The translations under genes and the position numbers were made by a program. Under the pieces are notes generated by a model, which saw only the letters and a list, made by a program, of their open reading frames with translations, searched no databases and had not been told where the DNA came from. From contig WHVA01000487.1 in assembly GCA_015179125.1 (NCBI GenBank), positions 19,536-83,535 of the forward strand: a DNA stretch of 64,000 nt, written 5' to 3'. This document shows, piece by piece, positions 11,183-22,837 of this stretch; position 1 is the stretch's first letter; the number at the start of each line of letters is the position of its first letter. Source of the stretch: Gautieria morchelliformis (taxonomy: Eukaryota > Basidiomycota > Agaricomycetes > Gomphales > Gomphaceae).

Positions 11183-11960
11183 ATGAAACGCTCCCTCATC
11201 TCTGAAAGGAACGCTTCCATAACTATCCCGGTCGACCGCATTGTCGTCTGGGGGGAACACAGGGCGTTGGGGAGGGCATTGCTTGTCCCTTTGCACAGGC
11301 TGGCGCCGAGGTTTGGATTGTGGGCCGAAATGAGGCGAAAGGTACGCTCCGGAGCCTTGGTATGATGTATGCCTAGGCCTTATTGTGCTGCTATCCAGCA
11401 CACGCTGTGCTGGCATGGCTGTAGGAAATCTCGCAGAAGAGCAAGCTCGGTGCTGCCCCGGAGCACCACGTCATAAGGGCAGACTTGGCCCTCTTCGCAG
11501 AGACCAAGCGTGTTGCTCACGACATCCGCACACGCGCAGACCCCGCGGGATCGACTAACTCGTCATGTGTCAAGGTGCGCTCTCCACGCACGCTCAGGTC
11601 ATGCATGCTTGACGTCAGGTTTAGGTGCTCCGCCCAACAGTACATATATACGAACTTCTGAGGGGATCGAGCAGCATTTTGCCGTACAGGTCCTGTCGCG
11701 GTTCGTGCTTGGGTATGCGCTTGCCGTGGACGCCTACCCTGTCGTGAAGAAGAGGGTCATGACTGTCATGAAACCTAGGTCCAGGTGGTCCGCGCTTGAT
11801 ATTGATGACATTGATATTATCTGGCATGCTAGCATGCTGCTTGCGAGACTCTCTCATCATGGACACGTTTATAGATGCGGGTGTCGCTCTCGTGCAGCCA
11901 GATTTGGAAGAGGGCCAGTTAACGCGGAGGAGACCCTTAAGAGGTGCGTGACTTCATTTC
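11183..11960 (+). pseudogene. short-chain dehydrogenase/reductase (SDR), decayed
   Basis: Starting at an ATG at 11183 (MKRSLISERN), the sequence encodes an SDR Rossmann fold. The NAD(P)-binding glycine motif GGTQGVGEGIA is followed by FAQAGAEVWIVGRNEAK at about 11250-11340. An intron of about 57 bases follows (gtacgc to ccag, about 11342-11398). Next come HHVIRADLALFAETKRVAH and a GID-LVMCQ motif in which the residue after GID is a TAA stop (about 11555). A second intron precedes TSEGIEQHFAVQVLSRF at about 11655-11710. At least two frame shifts (in the G run near 11253 and near 11545) and the stop show decay. The C-terminal part fades by about 11960. Confidence 0.75.
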
Positions 11961-12089
11961 ATCCTCCACATATATCCTACTCTCTTGCCTTCCTTTGTTC
12001 TCCACCTGCACGTGTGGAGCCGCTGTGCCGCACGGCAGGTTATTGTTGTATTCCTGTTCCTGCATTTTGGTGCCCCCTTGACATCTAGC

Positions 12090-12340
12090 TGGAGTGGAGG
12101 TTGGCGCTGAAGTAGGAATTGGAATTGGAATTGGTTTCGAACTCGGCCTGGTTCAAGTTCGAATCTCATATGTTTAGTATAATTATTAAAAGTAAATAGC
12201 TAAACATTTATAATTTATAAATTTAAACAAATATTTTAGTACTTCCAATTTCGAGGCTGAGCTCCACTGTGCTTCGAGCCCGAAGCGAGCTCGATCCTCA
12301 TCTTAGGTATTCTGTTGATCACCTACGCTTTGTTCTCGAG
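12090..12340. other. AT-rich and simple-repeat stretch
   Basis: The stretch contains a GGAATT microsatellite near 12115-12135 and a very AT-rich segment at about 12175-12240. No gene is seen. Confidence 0.5.
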
Positions 12341-13000
12341 AACTTCGGAGAGTCAAATGACCCTGATACAGCCGAGAGTCGTCGAAAGAGATGTCCCCTC
12401 TAACCTGAAAAGAAAAGACAAGAAAAGCAGACAGTGTGGAACGAAGGAGTAAATAATAAACTGTTATACTACGATCCATTTGAGATCGTCTGTCTTTATA
12501 TACAAAATACGGTGTCCATTATATTACTAATATCTTCGAGCTGCTGTGCCGATGCGATGCCGGTGCACCAGCAACCCGGAGTCGAGAGCGTTCTCGAACT
12601 TCCGGCTAAATGCGTGCCGGCTCTGCCTCGGCAGTATCATCGTCCCGATTACTAACACTCCCCCTCAGCGAGAAGTCCCTTCTGCAAAACCCTAATTTCC
12701 CTAATAAATGTCTATGTTGGTGTAAATCCAGTCCCTTCGTAAATATGTCCGCTACGTTCTCCTTTGTCGGTACGTACGTAAGTGTTGCCTCGTGAGAGGC
12801 CACTTTCTCATGGATGAAGTGATACACAACGTTGATATGTTTAGTATGCGCATGGTATGTTGCGTCATGCGATAGTGTGATGGCGCCTAGATTGTCTGAT
12901 CGAAGTGACGTGGGCTGGGTTTGATCTATTCCTAGCTCCTTGATGAAGTGCCTTAGCCAGATGAATTGCTTGGCACCCTCGGTGAGTGCCATGTTGTAAG
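12341..13000 (-). mobile_element. 3' end of a copia element: RNase H tail, PPT and LTR
   Basis: Minus-strand residues from 12992 to about 12690 read as the end of copia RNase H (LRSDNLGAITLSHD, HTKHINVVYHFI, TYVPTKENVADIFTKGL). After the stop comes the purine tract GAGGGGGAG and then TGTTAGTAATC, an LTR start at 12657 reading leftward. A TATATAAAG box lies inside that LTR. The upstream Pol is missing: similarity stops near 13000, close to the end of gypsy I. The left LTR end near 12341 is a guess. Confidence 0.8.
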
Positions 13001-13067
13001 GATGTCGATCTTAGGACCTTGTATCACAAGGGCACTGCAGAACTTGACCAATGAGTGGTATTCTGAA

Positions 13068-13225
13068 TGCTACGTAGTGACAGGTAAGAGTAAGATGCGA
13101 TGGGAACCGCTGACCGGTTCCCACGCATAAACTATACAGTGTGTCCCTAAGGGGCCTGCTGGGATTATGTAATAACTAGTATACATGTATGGTATCTAGG
13201 TTATTTACACCCTCCCCCTCTATAG
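13068..13225 (-). repeat. 3' LTR (142 bp) and polypurine tract of gypsy I
   Basis: The plus strand reads TGCTACGTAGTGACAGG at 13068 and ends GGTTATTTACA at 13209, giving TG/CA ends. Directly to the right, CCCTCCCCCTCTATAG (13210-13225) is a polypurine tract on the minus strand, which fixes element orientation and the LTR edge. The LTR is unusually short. Confidence 0.8.
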
Positions 13226-13243
13226 ACAACTATAGGGGACCAA

Positions 13244-15111
13244 CTATGACTCATAGAGGTCGTCCATAATGGAGTCCTCTAATGTTTCCAATACGACAAC
13301 ATCGTCATCGTACGGGGCCGGTGGAGCACGAGACTCCTCCAGGGGCACCTCCGCGTTCGCGGGGGTGGTTGGGTGAGGCTGTTCTGCCTTACCACTAGCG
13401 GTGGTTTCCGCTTGGGTGATGGGGCCTGCATCCTTGCAGAGCATGGCCTCGACGGCCGGATCCTCAGTCTGGGGAGGGGGCCGGAAGCGCGCCAGCTCCT
13501 GATCGAGCTGAGCATGGGTGAGAGGTCACGGTACCGCGGCCCTCACATGGCTGGTCTCGAGGACCTTTTGTGGCCCTCCCGAGCGGCAGCACTAAATGAC
13601 GCGCCGGTGAGGCTGCGTTGAACATAGTGTTCAATGCGCGTTGCTTGCTCGCGAGTGACCCCAGCGTAGCGGGCCAACCATCGCACGATCTCGGCGAGCG
13701 GGATGTCGGGGCCAGCTCGGCCCCCCACGGGGTATGGGCCCATGATGGAGAGCTGCAGGCTGGTGCTCTGCAGTGTCAGGCATTCCCTGGCATCGATGAA
13801 GCTCAACAATTGGTCAGTCGAGCCAAACAAGTCGAGAAGTCTTGACTTGAGAGGTGATGCGACCGCTTTAACATGGGGCGCAAGGGCCTTCAACCACATC
13901 CAGACGTCCATATCATTTAGGTTGAAGTTTCCATCCGCGTTGTCACGGATGGCTGACGGGATTCCTTCAGGGTTGTGTATCCAGCCCCTTAGGATGGCCG
14001 CGATGTCGTGCGGGGTACCGCCCGCTATCACGAGACAATTGCTTTTGGGATTGCGAGCGCATTGTTTGCGCTCAATGCATTTGAACAGGCTGATCATCTC
14101 GCGTGTGCGCACGAGTTGCGGTTTTTCTTTCGCTCACACTAGGAGCTCGCCGAAGCACGGGTCGTCGAGCAGGCAGATGTTGTACCATTGAGTATGACGC
14201 TGCTGGGCCTTCCCTACTGGTCGTGGTAGGAGGCCTGTCTCGGAGATCGGTGGGTCTCCGAGGGGTATGACCATCCCCTCCCCTGGGTAGGGATGGTGAA
14301 CTGTCCCCGCCGGTGGAGGCAGGACCACATGAGTCCCGATGTACTGGGCCTCAACCTGTGCTACCCGCCGTTGTAGGGCAGGGTCATTGATCATGTGCGA
14401 TGGTGACTCTGCCAGGTATGCACCGATCGTGCTTTCCCTCGCAATGGCTAACCCATTGATGGTGTTGGGGGTGCCACACAACTTCTTGCGCTTCTTCTTC
14501 GGCTGCTCTGCCAGCCGCTGTGCCCTCCCCAGGTCATACGTCTTCCAGATGGAGGAGTTGGACTCCCATCCATCTGGGACGCTGTACGCGGCGTCGGAAG
14601 GCACGCTCTTCCCCTCTGTCGTCGTCGGGGTCAGCGCCGATAATTGGGATGCTAGTCCCAATGTTGCGCGCGCCAGCAAGGGTGCCGTTGTGCGAGGTGA
14701 TGATGGCCCGGCCACTGGGTCCATGGCTGGGTCATGGCGTGGCCTTTTTGAGGCTGCGTGGGCGAATGTGAGCTGGAGCTGGGCTGCGCTCAGCTGCTGC
14801 TCCAGTTCTTTTATTTTGGCGTGCTCGGCTTCAAGTGCATCATCTCGGTCTTCGACCGCACGTTCCAAATCCTTGACCTCCTTCTTGAGGTCATGGATGT
14901 CCGGGAGGGGCTCCTCCCACATGTCACATGCGATGCCTCTCAGGAGCCATCCCCAGGCCGCGTCGGCGGCGTCGCCGATGTCTTCGTCCCACAATTTGAC
15001 CTTGTGGGTGCCTGTTGCAGCCCTTAGGTGCGCGGCGTAGTCCGCACACGTGGCACAATCGTCGGGGTGAACAATCGCTAGAGCGTCTTCCCATCCAGTG
15101 CTCTTGGCCAA
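13244..15111 (-). pseudogene. extra ORF of gypsy I downstream of pol, unknown function
   Basis: The ORF starts at 15111 (MAKSTGWEDALAIVHPDD) and runs to 14134. The same frame reopens at 14112-13543 and at 13515-13279, separated only by in-frame TGA codons near 14134 and 13543. A +/-1 shift near 13450 leads to a more plausible acidic tail ending at 13244 (LETLEDSIMDDLYES). About 600 codons in total. Visible parts are a coiled coil rich in Glu, Lys and Leu (about residues 75-125, starting DLKKEVKDLERAVEDRDD), a basic patch (QPKKKRKKL) and an alpha-helical second half. No signal peptide or membrane segment is seen, so it is not env-like. I do not recognise a family. Confidence 0.7.
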
Positions 15112-15359
15112 CTGGAGCTTGTAGGATGTCTGCGGCCCCCTGTCTCGGGGACGTTGCGTGCGTCATGGACGTTGATCCATCAACGTCCATCCCATCTTTG
15201 AGGGGCATCATCTTCATGGGTAGATGATGGTGGTTACTTCCAAGAAGCGATGCACCCTCGGAAAGATCCGAGGCGAAAATTTAACCACGCCGTGGCCGGC
15301 GCATCACGTGGTGTGCACGTGACAGACACGTCTAGCGGTGTCTGGGGAGGTCGCGTGGC

Positions 15360-16692
15360 TTGCCCACCCCCCGGAGCTCTAGATAGCTATCTAGGGCTTC
15401 AAGGTCCTTGCAGGACGACATGGGTTCCCATGTCACGTCGCCTAGGGTCCAGCAGACCTGGAACTCCAGGTCCGTCGAGTTTATCCATCGATGTGCGATA
15501 ATCCCGTTGACGAGCCACTCCTCGTCGTCATTCGCTCCAAAGTCATAAAATGACTTGGCCTCATGACGAGGGAATAATTTGTTGTTGTTAGCCTCGTATT
15601 GTCGTACGAGGCTTGAATGAAAGACCAGTGAATACGACAGCTTTTCAGCTCGTCAGGAAGTTCAAGGGTCACCGTCGAGGCGTCGTTGTGAGCCTTGACG
15701 ATGCGGTACGGTCCAATGTACCACAGGACTAGTTTTCTGGCTCTTCCTTTCGGGAGAGTTAGGTTCTGGGTCGAGAGGTAGACACGGTCATTGGCTGCGT
15801 ACCTGTCGCTTGCCATACGGTTCTTGTTTGCATGAAACGTTTGCGTCACTCGATGCTCTATGATTGCATCGTGTGCCGCAATCAGGTTCCATCTTGCCTG
15901 ATGTGAGAACCGGGCTACCCCTTTGAACGGGGTGTCCACGGCTATGGGGAGATCTATCCGCGGCATATAGCCGTGGTTCAGCTCGAAGGGCGCGAACCCT
16001 GTGGCTGCGCTGACGTTGCTGTTGAGGGCGGCCTCAACCATCAGGCATTTCAATGCCCAATCCTTCTGATTGTCCCTGACGACTGCGCGCAATATCTGTC
16101 CTATCAAGCGGTTTGCCCGCTCGGTGGCTCCATCCGTTTGGGGATGGAAGGAAGTTGACATGAGGAGCTTAGTCCCCATGAGTCGCTATAGTTCACGCCA
16201 AAAGATCAATGTGAACTTCAAGTCTCTATCTGAGACGATGGAGTTGGGAACCCCATGGAGTCAAACAATCTCCTTCAGAAACAGCCAGGCTACTCCCTTG
16301 GCTGACACGCTTGTTGTTGTTGGTACGGCGATGTTAGTCGGTCGATGACTACCATCAGGTAGTCACAGTCATTGGATTTGGGCAGGGGCCCCATGAAGTC
16401 GATGCCAATCGACTGCCACAGCCTATCCAGAATGGGTAGGCTGTGTAGTAGGCCTTTGGGCTGTTGTGGCCCGGTTTTCGTCATCTGGCACTTCACGCAT
16501 GATGTGCAGAACGACTCTATGTCTGGGCTCATTCCCGGCCACCAATATGACCTTAGAACGTAGTTCGAAGTCTGCAGATGGCCGTAGTGACCGACTATCT
16601 GATGTGCTTGATCAATGATGATTTTGATCAGCCTCCTTCCCCCCTGAAGAACAGAGCGGGGGACGGCAATGACGTCTCTCTTGAGTTGGTTC
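15360..16692 (-). pseudogene. gypsy I integrase and chromodomain
   Basis: From 16692 leftward come the H2C2 zinc domain (HQIVGHYGHLQ, then CTSCVKC), the first catalytic Asp in IGIDFMGPLP, and the core and C-terminal part in the 16179-15481 frame. In that last block FHPQTDGATERANRLI carries the catalytic Glu. The region around the second Asp lies near a frame break at about 16180-16290. Another break near 15540 leads into a chromodomain-like stretch (EEWLVNGIIAHRW, DLEFQVCWTLGDVTWEP) at about 15540-15360. Chromodomains guide integration to marked chromatin. Breaks make it non-functional. Confidence 0.85.
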
Positions 16693-17753
16693 TGTTATGA
16701 TAGACGCAACTATTCCTTTTCAAGTTATCTATGTACAAAAGAGACTAATAAAAGAAAACAAAGAAAAAGATCAAAAAGAGATAGAAAAGACACTTACGAC
16801 GGTCATCGGCATAGATGACAGACACACGACATTATGAATGGCTATCTTATCTACAGATTAGATAAGATACAGGGATACGGGCATCAACCACGTGTGGCCG
16901 ATCAGAGACAGCGCGCCTATCGAGTGATGGCATCGGCCATGACGTCGACAGGCGCCAGGCCACAGGCACCGAGGAGGTGTGGGCACCAAACGCTGCAGAG
17001 AGATGCAGACTGCGCAGGAGCACCGGGTATTGTGGAGTGACTTGAGAATGTCATCCACAATACATGTACTCAATTAGCTGCCCCACAGACAAGGCACAGA
17101 GACAGCGGCCCCATCACCAAGCCTAGCATTTATGCTAGGCAGGGTAAATTTGATTCCCATTTTCTATTGAACTCCATGACACGACCAGCTGATTATTATC
17201 CTAACACCATGTGGACAGGGGCTTTGTATGCTAGGTACAGATCTCTATTCCAAAGTCTAAATAATCCTGATACTATCTCCGTCACCCCATGATTTTATGA
17301 CTATAATTAGTCACCCCTTTAGTTACAAATAGTTTCTCGACCCATCTGCTCACTATCTCGAACACCAGTAGTTACCACTAATATAGTATAAATAGCTACT
17401 ACAAATGTATGAACAAGATCATCCAGAATCAATTATTTTACACCTTGAAATCACTGAAGTCTTGTTTGATAGCTACAGGACTCAAATGTCGATAGTTCAC
17501 TCCAACTCTTCGTTGAGGGTTCACTATTACTGTTTACTCTATACTACCTTAAACGCGAACGCTTTTGACTTGGTTATCCCTTAGATCGGCACCATCTTCC
17601 TGTCGATGCGATCACGTGACTTTCATCCATCAGTGCCGGATGCATCTCGAAGGGCTTAGTCAGCATACTGAGAAGGGGCGAACACAGTAGTTCCAACCGC
17701 TAAGCAATATAATTTGTTTGCTAAAAGGCATCATATAAAGTCTTAATCCAAAA
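16693..17753. mobile_element. unclassified 1,061-bp insertion with a 5-6 bp target duplication
   Basis: GGTTC(T) occurs at 16688-16692(3) and again at 17754-17758(9). Removing one copy and the 1,061 bases between rejoins the gypsy I reading frame exactly (WTKN followed by QLKRDVI). The left end starts TGTTATGATAG. The right end is AATCCAAAA, so it lacks a clean TG/CA or TIR pair. There is no coding signal. A solo LTR with a drifted end or a non-autonomous element are both possible. Confidence 0.65.
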
Positions 17754-19721
17754 GGTTCTTTGTCCAAATCAGACCGTCCTGGATCCTGAATCTCAGGTGC
17801 GCGTCTGGGTGCGCCATGATCTTCGCGAACATGGTGTCCCTATGGTACGCGTCTCGTAAGACCGTGGACAGGTCTACACCCTGCTCGACGATCCGGCGCA
17901 GGGGCGCGCCGTCATTTCCTGCGGCGATGACTCTGACGTCATCGTCGTTGTAGTCGCGTGATGCGGCGACGCTCGCGGGCTTTTGTGAGCCCTTGTTTAA
18001 TGCGGCGGATTCCATTATTCTCGTGTCTTCTCAGCGAGGCATTTAGACCGTCTCGTCACTGCTGCTTGCAGCTCGATATATCGGTCGGTGGGCAATAACT
18101 CACCGTCCGGGTCTAAACGTGCGTCTGCGTTGATGAAGACGTGATCCGGGTGATTATCATCACTCGTGTTGCTCTTGTAGTAGCGCGACAGGCAGTCTGC
18201 TACCTTGTTCTCTACATGGTCAACATGTATGGTGTTGAAGTTGAACCATGAGAGAAACTCCCACCATCTGACCTGGCGGTCAGATAGGCTCTTTTGGGTC
18301 TCGAAGTATTCAAGCCCTTTGTGGTCTGTGATGAGGGTGAACCTTCGTTCCAGCAGCTTGTCCTCCCATTTCATGAGAGCCTCGAGCACCGCGATTCTCT
18401 CGTGCTCGTGAGTCCAGTAGTGTTGCTGAGCAACACTGAACTTCTTTGACAAGAAGCCGGCAGGCCGACAGGTTTTCCAGTCGGGGCCTTGGCCGTAGAC
18501 CGCACCGACACCGGCTTTTGACCCGTCGGTGATCACCCAGATCGGCTCTGGGCACCATGCGTCTATTGGACGCAGGATCAGGGCCTTACAGGCCAACGCC
18601 TTAATGCTTTGCCAGCATTTGTCCAGTAGTGGGGTCCATTCAAATGGACGGTTGTTATGCACACATCCCGATAGTGGGGTGGTATATGCGCTAACATCTG
18701 GCATGTAATGTGCCAGATACTGTACTAGCCCGAGGAAATGCTGGACGTCGTTGAACGTCTGTGGCCTACACCACTCACGGATGCATTGCATCTTATCCTC
18801 GTCGGCATGTACCCCTCGGCCATCGATGATGTGGCCAAGACACTCCATTGGGATGGAATAGAGGTCCACCTTTTTCTTGCTCAAAAAATGGTGGTTCTTC
18901 CTCAGTCTGTCAAAGACAATGTAGAGTTGCTCTTCATGCTCTTGTATTGAGAGCGAGAATATGAAGATGTCGTCCATGTATACATGGACAAAGTGACCTA
19001 TGCAGTCGCGGAAAATGGCTGTCATCAGCCGTTGGAATGTTGATGTGGCGCTACAGTCGCCCATCTGTATCACCTGGCTCCTAAATGTGCCAAGGATCGT
19101 GGCAAAGGCAGTCTTTGCTACGTGATCCGGATGAATCCGGATCTGCTCGTATGCTTCCGACATATCGAGTTTTGTTCGATACCGACAGTGAGCCATGTCG
19201 CTGCGGATGATATCTTGATCCAGGAAGGGCGTGATGTCCTTCACCATGTTCTCGTTCTGCTGGCGCAGATCGAAGACGGTTTGTAATGTACCATTCTTTT
19301 TCGGCACACACAGCATGGGCACGGCCTGCTGCGCAACTGCCGGAATCCACCACTTTTCAGTGGTATATCATTCTATCTTAGCCGACAGTTCCTCTCGGAA
19401 ATGTTCGGGGCACTTCGGTAGTCGATACTGCATGTGCTTGTTGGGATCGATTATATTGATCTCATGGTTGATCTCCCATAGTGGTGGGAGTTCTAATGGA
19501 ATTCCACTGACTAGGTCAGTGATTCGCTCCATCCATTCCTCGCGGAGGCGAGGAAGGTCATCATCCATGAGGATGATGGTGGTGGTTGGCTTAGAAGCCA
19601 TTAGGCGCAGTGTGCGTCTATTAGGTCCCGCGGTGTGCGGAACCGCTCTCTTCTTTCCCATCGCTTTCACCGTTAGGTGAGAGTACCTCTCCCTACGACT
19701 GTAGGGCCAGTTCGAGGACAA
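17754..19721 (-). pseudogene. gypsy I reverse transcriptase and RNase H
   Basis: A leading block (19721-19368) contains the RT entry region (ITDLVSGIPLELPPLWEINH, then MQYRLPKCP). A stop near 19368 separates it from the main frame at 19322-18015. This frame carries the RT fingers (PMLCVPKKNGTLQTVFDLR), the palm Asp (KLDMSEAYEQI), the catalytic YMDD loop (VHVYMDDIFIF) and the RT connection, then RNase H (WVITDGSKAGVGAVYGQG, LITDHKGLEYF, DRQVRWWEFLSWF). A further in-phase block (18015-17754) leads into the insertion at 17753. Catalytic residues are intact; the stop makes it defective. Confidence 0.9.
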
Positions 19722-19748
19722 GTCATCCCACGACTCGTCCTCCTGGCT

Positions 19749-20306
19749 TCAATGAGCCAGGCTAGGCTTCGGTGCCCGGGTGATCCTGCTCACCCATGCC
19801 CCCTTGTCCTCGTTCATTGATCCATCGTCGTCGAACGAGACCTTGCCTGTGGGGATTACTTCGTTCCCCTTGCGGATTGTCCCTGGGCTTGAGAAGTCCA
19901 GGGTGATGCCAAATCTCCTTAGGAACGGTGTCCCTGAGATCGCGTAATAATACTCGACATTCGCTACGTCGAAATATTCGTCGTATGTTTCACAACCAAG
20001 TTTAATGGTCGTGTTCATTCCATAGTTGATCGTGGAACGGCTGCCTATGCAGGCTAGCTGCAGCGCGATTGGTTGCTCCAGGGAGAATGTCTCCATCCCT
20101 GTAGCTCGCGTGAATTCAGGGGACAGCAGTACCCCTTTGCTGCCGCTATCTAGCAGGTAGTGGGCTTTTACGCCATTTATTTCCCAGTACCCCGACAAGG
20201 TACGGTTCTCACTGCATGGGTGCGTTGGCCACGTCCTATGTTTGCTTCGGTGGTGATACACCGGCTCGGCTGCCTTGCCTGGCGTGACCGACGTGCGTGC
20301 CACCAT
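19749..20306 (-). pseudogene. gypsy I aspartic protease
   Basis: The active site reads YLLDSGSKGVLLS, a retropepsin-type DSG, followed by the flap region and a second conserved block (YAISGTPFLRRFGI), typical of gypsy proteases. It lies between Gag and RT in different frames. The short gap to RT at 19749-19721 contains a break. Confidence 0.85.
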
Positions 20307-20414
20307 GACTTTCGTGGTGGCGTCGTCCTCTGGCGTGAATCTGATCGCGCTGGATCTGTAGGTGGTGTCCTCCGCCTCTTCGTCCCATTTGTAATATTGG
20401 GATGGCTCGGGATC

Positions 20415-20989
20415 CTACTCTTCAGCGGGCACGTCTCCATTGTCTGGAGAGTCGTTGGGTTGGGGATCACCCTCCCCCTCTTCATCAATTTGATGGAGAG
20501 AATTTTGACCGAGATCCGTCTCCGGATCTTCGGTCTCTTCTTCGTGCCTCGCGGCCGCTGTCCTGATACCAGACCTAAGCGGGGGGCACTCCGCTTTCTT
20601 GTGGTGAGGTTGGCCGCATTCAAAGCACGTGGTGCTGCTTTGGTTGCCGCTGGGCTGATAGTTAGGCCGACCCAACACTTTCGCTGGTGGGGCAGGTCGC
20701 TGGGACAATCCTGATGCTTGAGGCTGTTTAGCCTCAGGCAGGTGTCCAGCTTGTGCTGGGCATGGAGGCGGCGGCCGCTGCACCGCTCCACTTCTCGAGA
20801 ACAGGCTGGGCCTTGTCAGGCCCGTCTGTGTCAACGGCTTGCTCCCTGTAAGCCGGGCAGTGCTTACCATTGCCGCTGCACTTTCTGCATGGCGCATCCC
20901 CATATTGTATCGGGATGCTTCCTCTATCATTCGGGCCGTCTCGAAGAGTTGCTCTATTGAGCTACTCTCGGCGTTGTAGTCCTTTTTGA
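20415..20989 (-). pseudogene. gypsy I Gag, C-terminal half with zinc knuckle
   Basis: The frame runs from the TIR insertion at 20989 through IEQLFETARMIEEASRYNMG and a Pro-rich linker to a knuckle (CFECGQPHHKKAEC, CX2CX4HX4C), then an acidic tail. It is the continuation of the Gag half at 23978-24451. Removing the TIR element and one TSD restores the frame. Confidence 0.87.
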
Positions 20990-21345
20990 CACCTGTAGTG
21001 CCCGGTTAGTCATACCATCTTAGTTAGGGTAACCGGCCGGGTTGCAGAAGCTAAGTAGGTATGTTTTGCAGAGAGGACCAGTACTACGGATAATACTACA
21101 CATAATTCTTACTTAGCTGCAAAACATGACTGTGGGTGAGCTATGGACACCTGTCCTACCCATCGGAACCACATCCAGCGTCTCGAGCCACGTCTCAACT
21201 GTTCACGTGACCGTCTCCAGCAACGCCGCGTCGCATCAACCACTGTCGCCATCGTCGCATGCAGCGAGCTCAACCAGAAACTCTCCACAGCTCCAAGATT
21301 TCCGGAATTTTTAGTGAGTTATGCCTCCTTAAACCTCCAGTATCA
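20990..21345 (+). repeat. left 356-bp terminal inverted repeat
   Basis: It matches the reverse complement of 23622-23977 from the first base through the phrase ending CCAGTATCA, after which the sequences diverge. Confidence 0.9.
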
Positions 21346-21699
21346 CACCCCACTCTTCCATTCGTTGCCTGTCAAATGTAGCACGGGGGTTAAACTAGTT
21401 GTTGTGGTCCACAAAGCCGTCCGTATTAACTCAAGTTGTTTCTGGTCTCCATATCTCTAACGTTCTATTGGTAGCGTAACCTTCGATATTCACATACATT
21501 CTACAAACAAGATCCCTACGCTCTGGTTCGAGAATTGTGCATGGTCCGGATGGCCGCACGCTCAGCATGGTCGCGTACTTGAAGGAGCGTGCATGGTACC
21601 TTTAACAACAACAGGGGAGAGTTTGGGTAAGTGCAAGGACATCTTGCAATTCTTGAAAGATCTCACTGAAGGTTTGTGCGTAACTCTATTGTCCATACC

Positions 21700-22050
21700 G
21701 ACACTAACCAACCTGTAGGTATCATTCGCAAACATGCCATGTCAGCCCTTCTCATTTTTATCACAGAGAATGCCGCACTTCCGCATGGCGGGCCCCAGGA
21801 CCGTGTGCTGGGGAAGCTTGATCTCATATTATTTGACATCACTGGCACGCTTCATGGTTATTACAGTGACAATACACGGGTATGTTTTCTATTGCATATC
21901 ACCATCGCTGTTCCGCTAGCTTACACATTTTGAAGACATTTGCACTCGAGGTAATTTATATCCTCTCGGCCATTATCGCTTATTTGTCTTAAGCCTTCCT
22001 TCGCACTCAAGGAATCAAGTATTCCATCGGAACATCTGGACATGTGGGCA
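21700..22050 (+). pseudogene. captured fragment of an M24 (prolidase/creatinase-type) peptidase gene, introns retained
   Basis: The exon at about 21715-21880 reads RKHAMSALLIFITENAALP, then HGGPQDRVLGKLDLILFD and LHGYYSDNTR. A GT-AG intron (gtatgt to tgaag, 21881-21935) splits the last motif; joining the exons gives SDNTRTFALE, the metal-binding region signature of M24 proteins. A second intron-like stretch starts GTAATT. After it comes KESSIPSEHLDMW, also family-like, and the fragment ends where the internal inverted repeat begins (about 22052). Only the centre of the domain is present, with no start or end, so it is not a working gene. Confidence 0.78.
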
Positions 22051-22051
22051 C

Positions 22052-22837
22052 ATGAGTAATTAACTAGTGGGTCGTGAGGATGCATATGCAATGTAACGCA
22101 GGAGTTGACGTACCTGGAGCACCGCATATGGCAGCGCAGTGTAGGGAGCGTTGTTTCTCGTCAAGAGTTGTACACCTCGAAATTTTGGACAAATCAAAAA
22201 TGAGGTTGCATAACGAGTATCACCGAATACAAATCCTGTCCTGTAGTTACATAGGTTTAAGCAATCCATTTCTTGTTCTTGTACTCGTGGTGTCACTAGC
22301 TAGAATATTTGTTGAGACACTCCCTATGGTTATAAGTGAAGCTATATAGGACTCCATGCCATGGGATTGACACTACCGAGTCGCGCTGCATGTGAGGGAT
22401 GCACAAGGGGAAGTAATGAAGAAAGCTGAGCCATTCCACCGAGAGAGTACCCGGAGGCCCATGAAGCAGAGGTATAAGGCCACAGTAAAGGCCGTGCGAT
22501 AAGCCGATTGTGGTGCATGGGTCATTTGAGTTCTATTCAGGGAGCAGATGTGAATACATAGCTAATCTCTTACAACCATAGGGAGTGTCTCGACATTCTA
22601 GCTAGTCAAACCATGAGTACGAGAACAAGAAATGGATTGTACCAGACAGGATTTGTATTCGATGCATGATACTCATTGTGCAACCTCATTTTCTATTTGT
22701 CCGAAATTTCAAAGTGTACAACTATTGACAAGAAACGACGCTCCCTACACTGCGCTGCCATATGCGGTGCTCCAGGTGCGTCAACTCCTGCGTTGCATTG
22801 TGTGTGCATCCTCACGACCCGCTAGTTAATTACTCAC
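22052..22837. repeat. internal inverted repeat inside the TIR element
   Basis: About 22052-22348 reappears as reverse complement at about 22554-22837 (outer phrase GAGTAATTAACTAG, inner phrase CACTCCCTATGGTT), with a spacer of about 205 bp. The arms are diverged (roughly 85-90% by eye), clearly older than the outer TIRs. It could be a nested foldback element or captured inverted duplication. Confidence 0.75.

Noticed and set aside
13244..15111. Envelope gene of an errantivirus-like element
   Set aside because: There is no signal peptide, membrane anchor or cleavage site; the visible parts are a coiled coil and basic patches.
21676..21933. A working peptidase gene
   Set aside because: Only the central M24 motif is present, without start, end or full metal site, inside a transposon.
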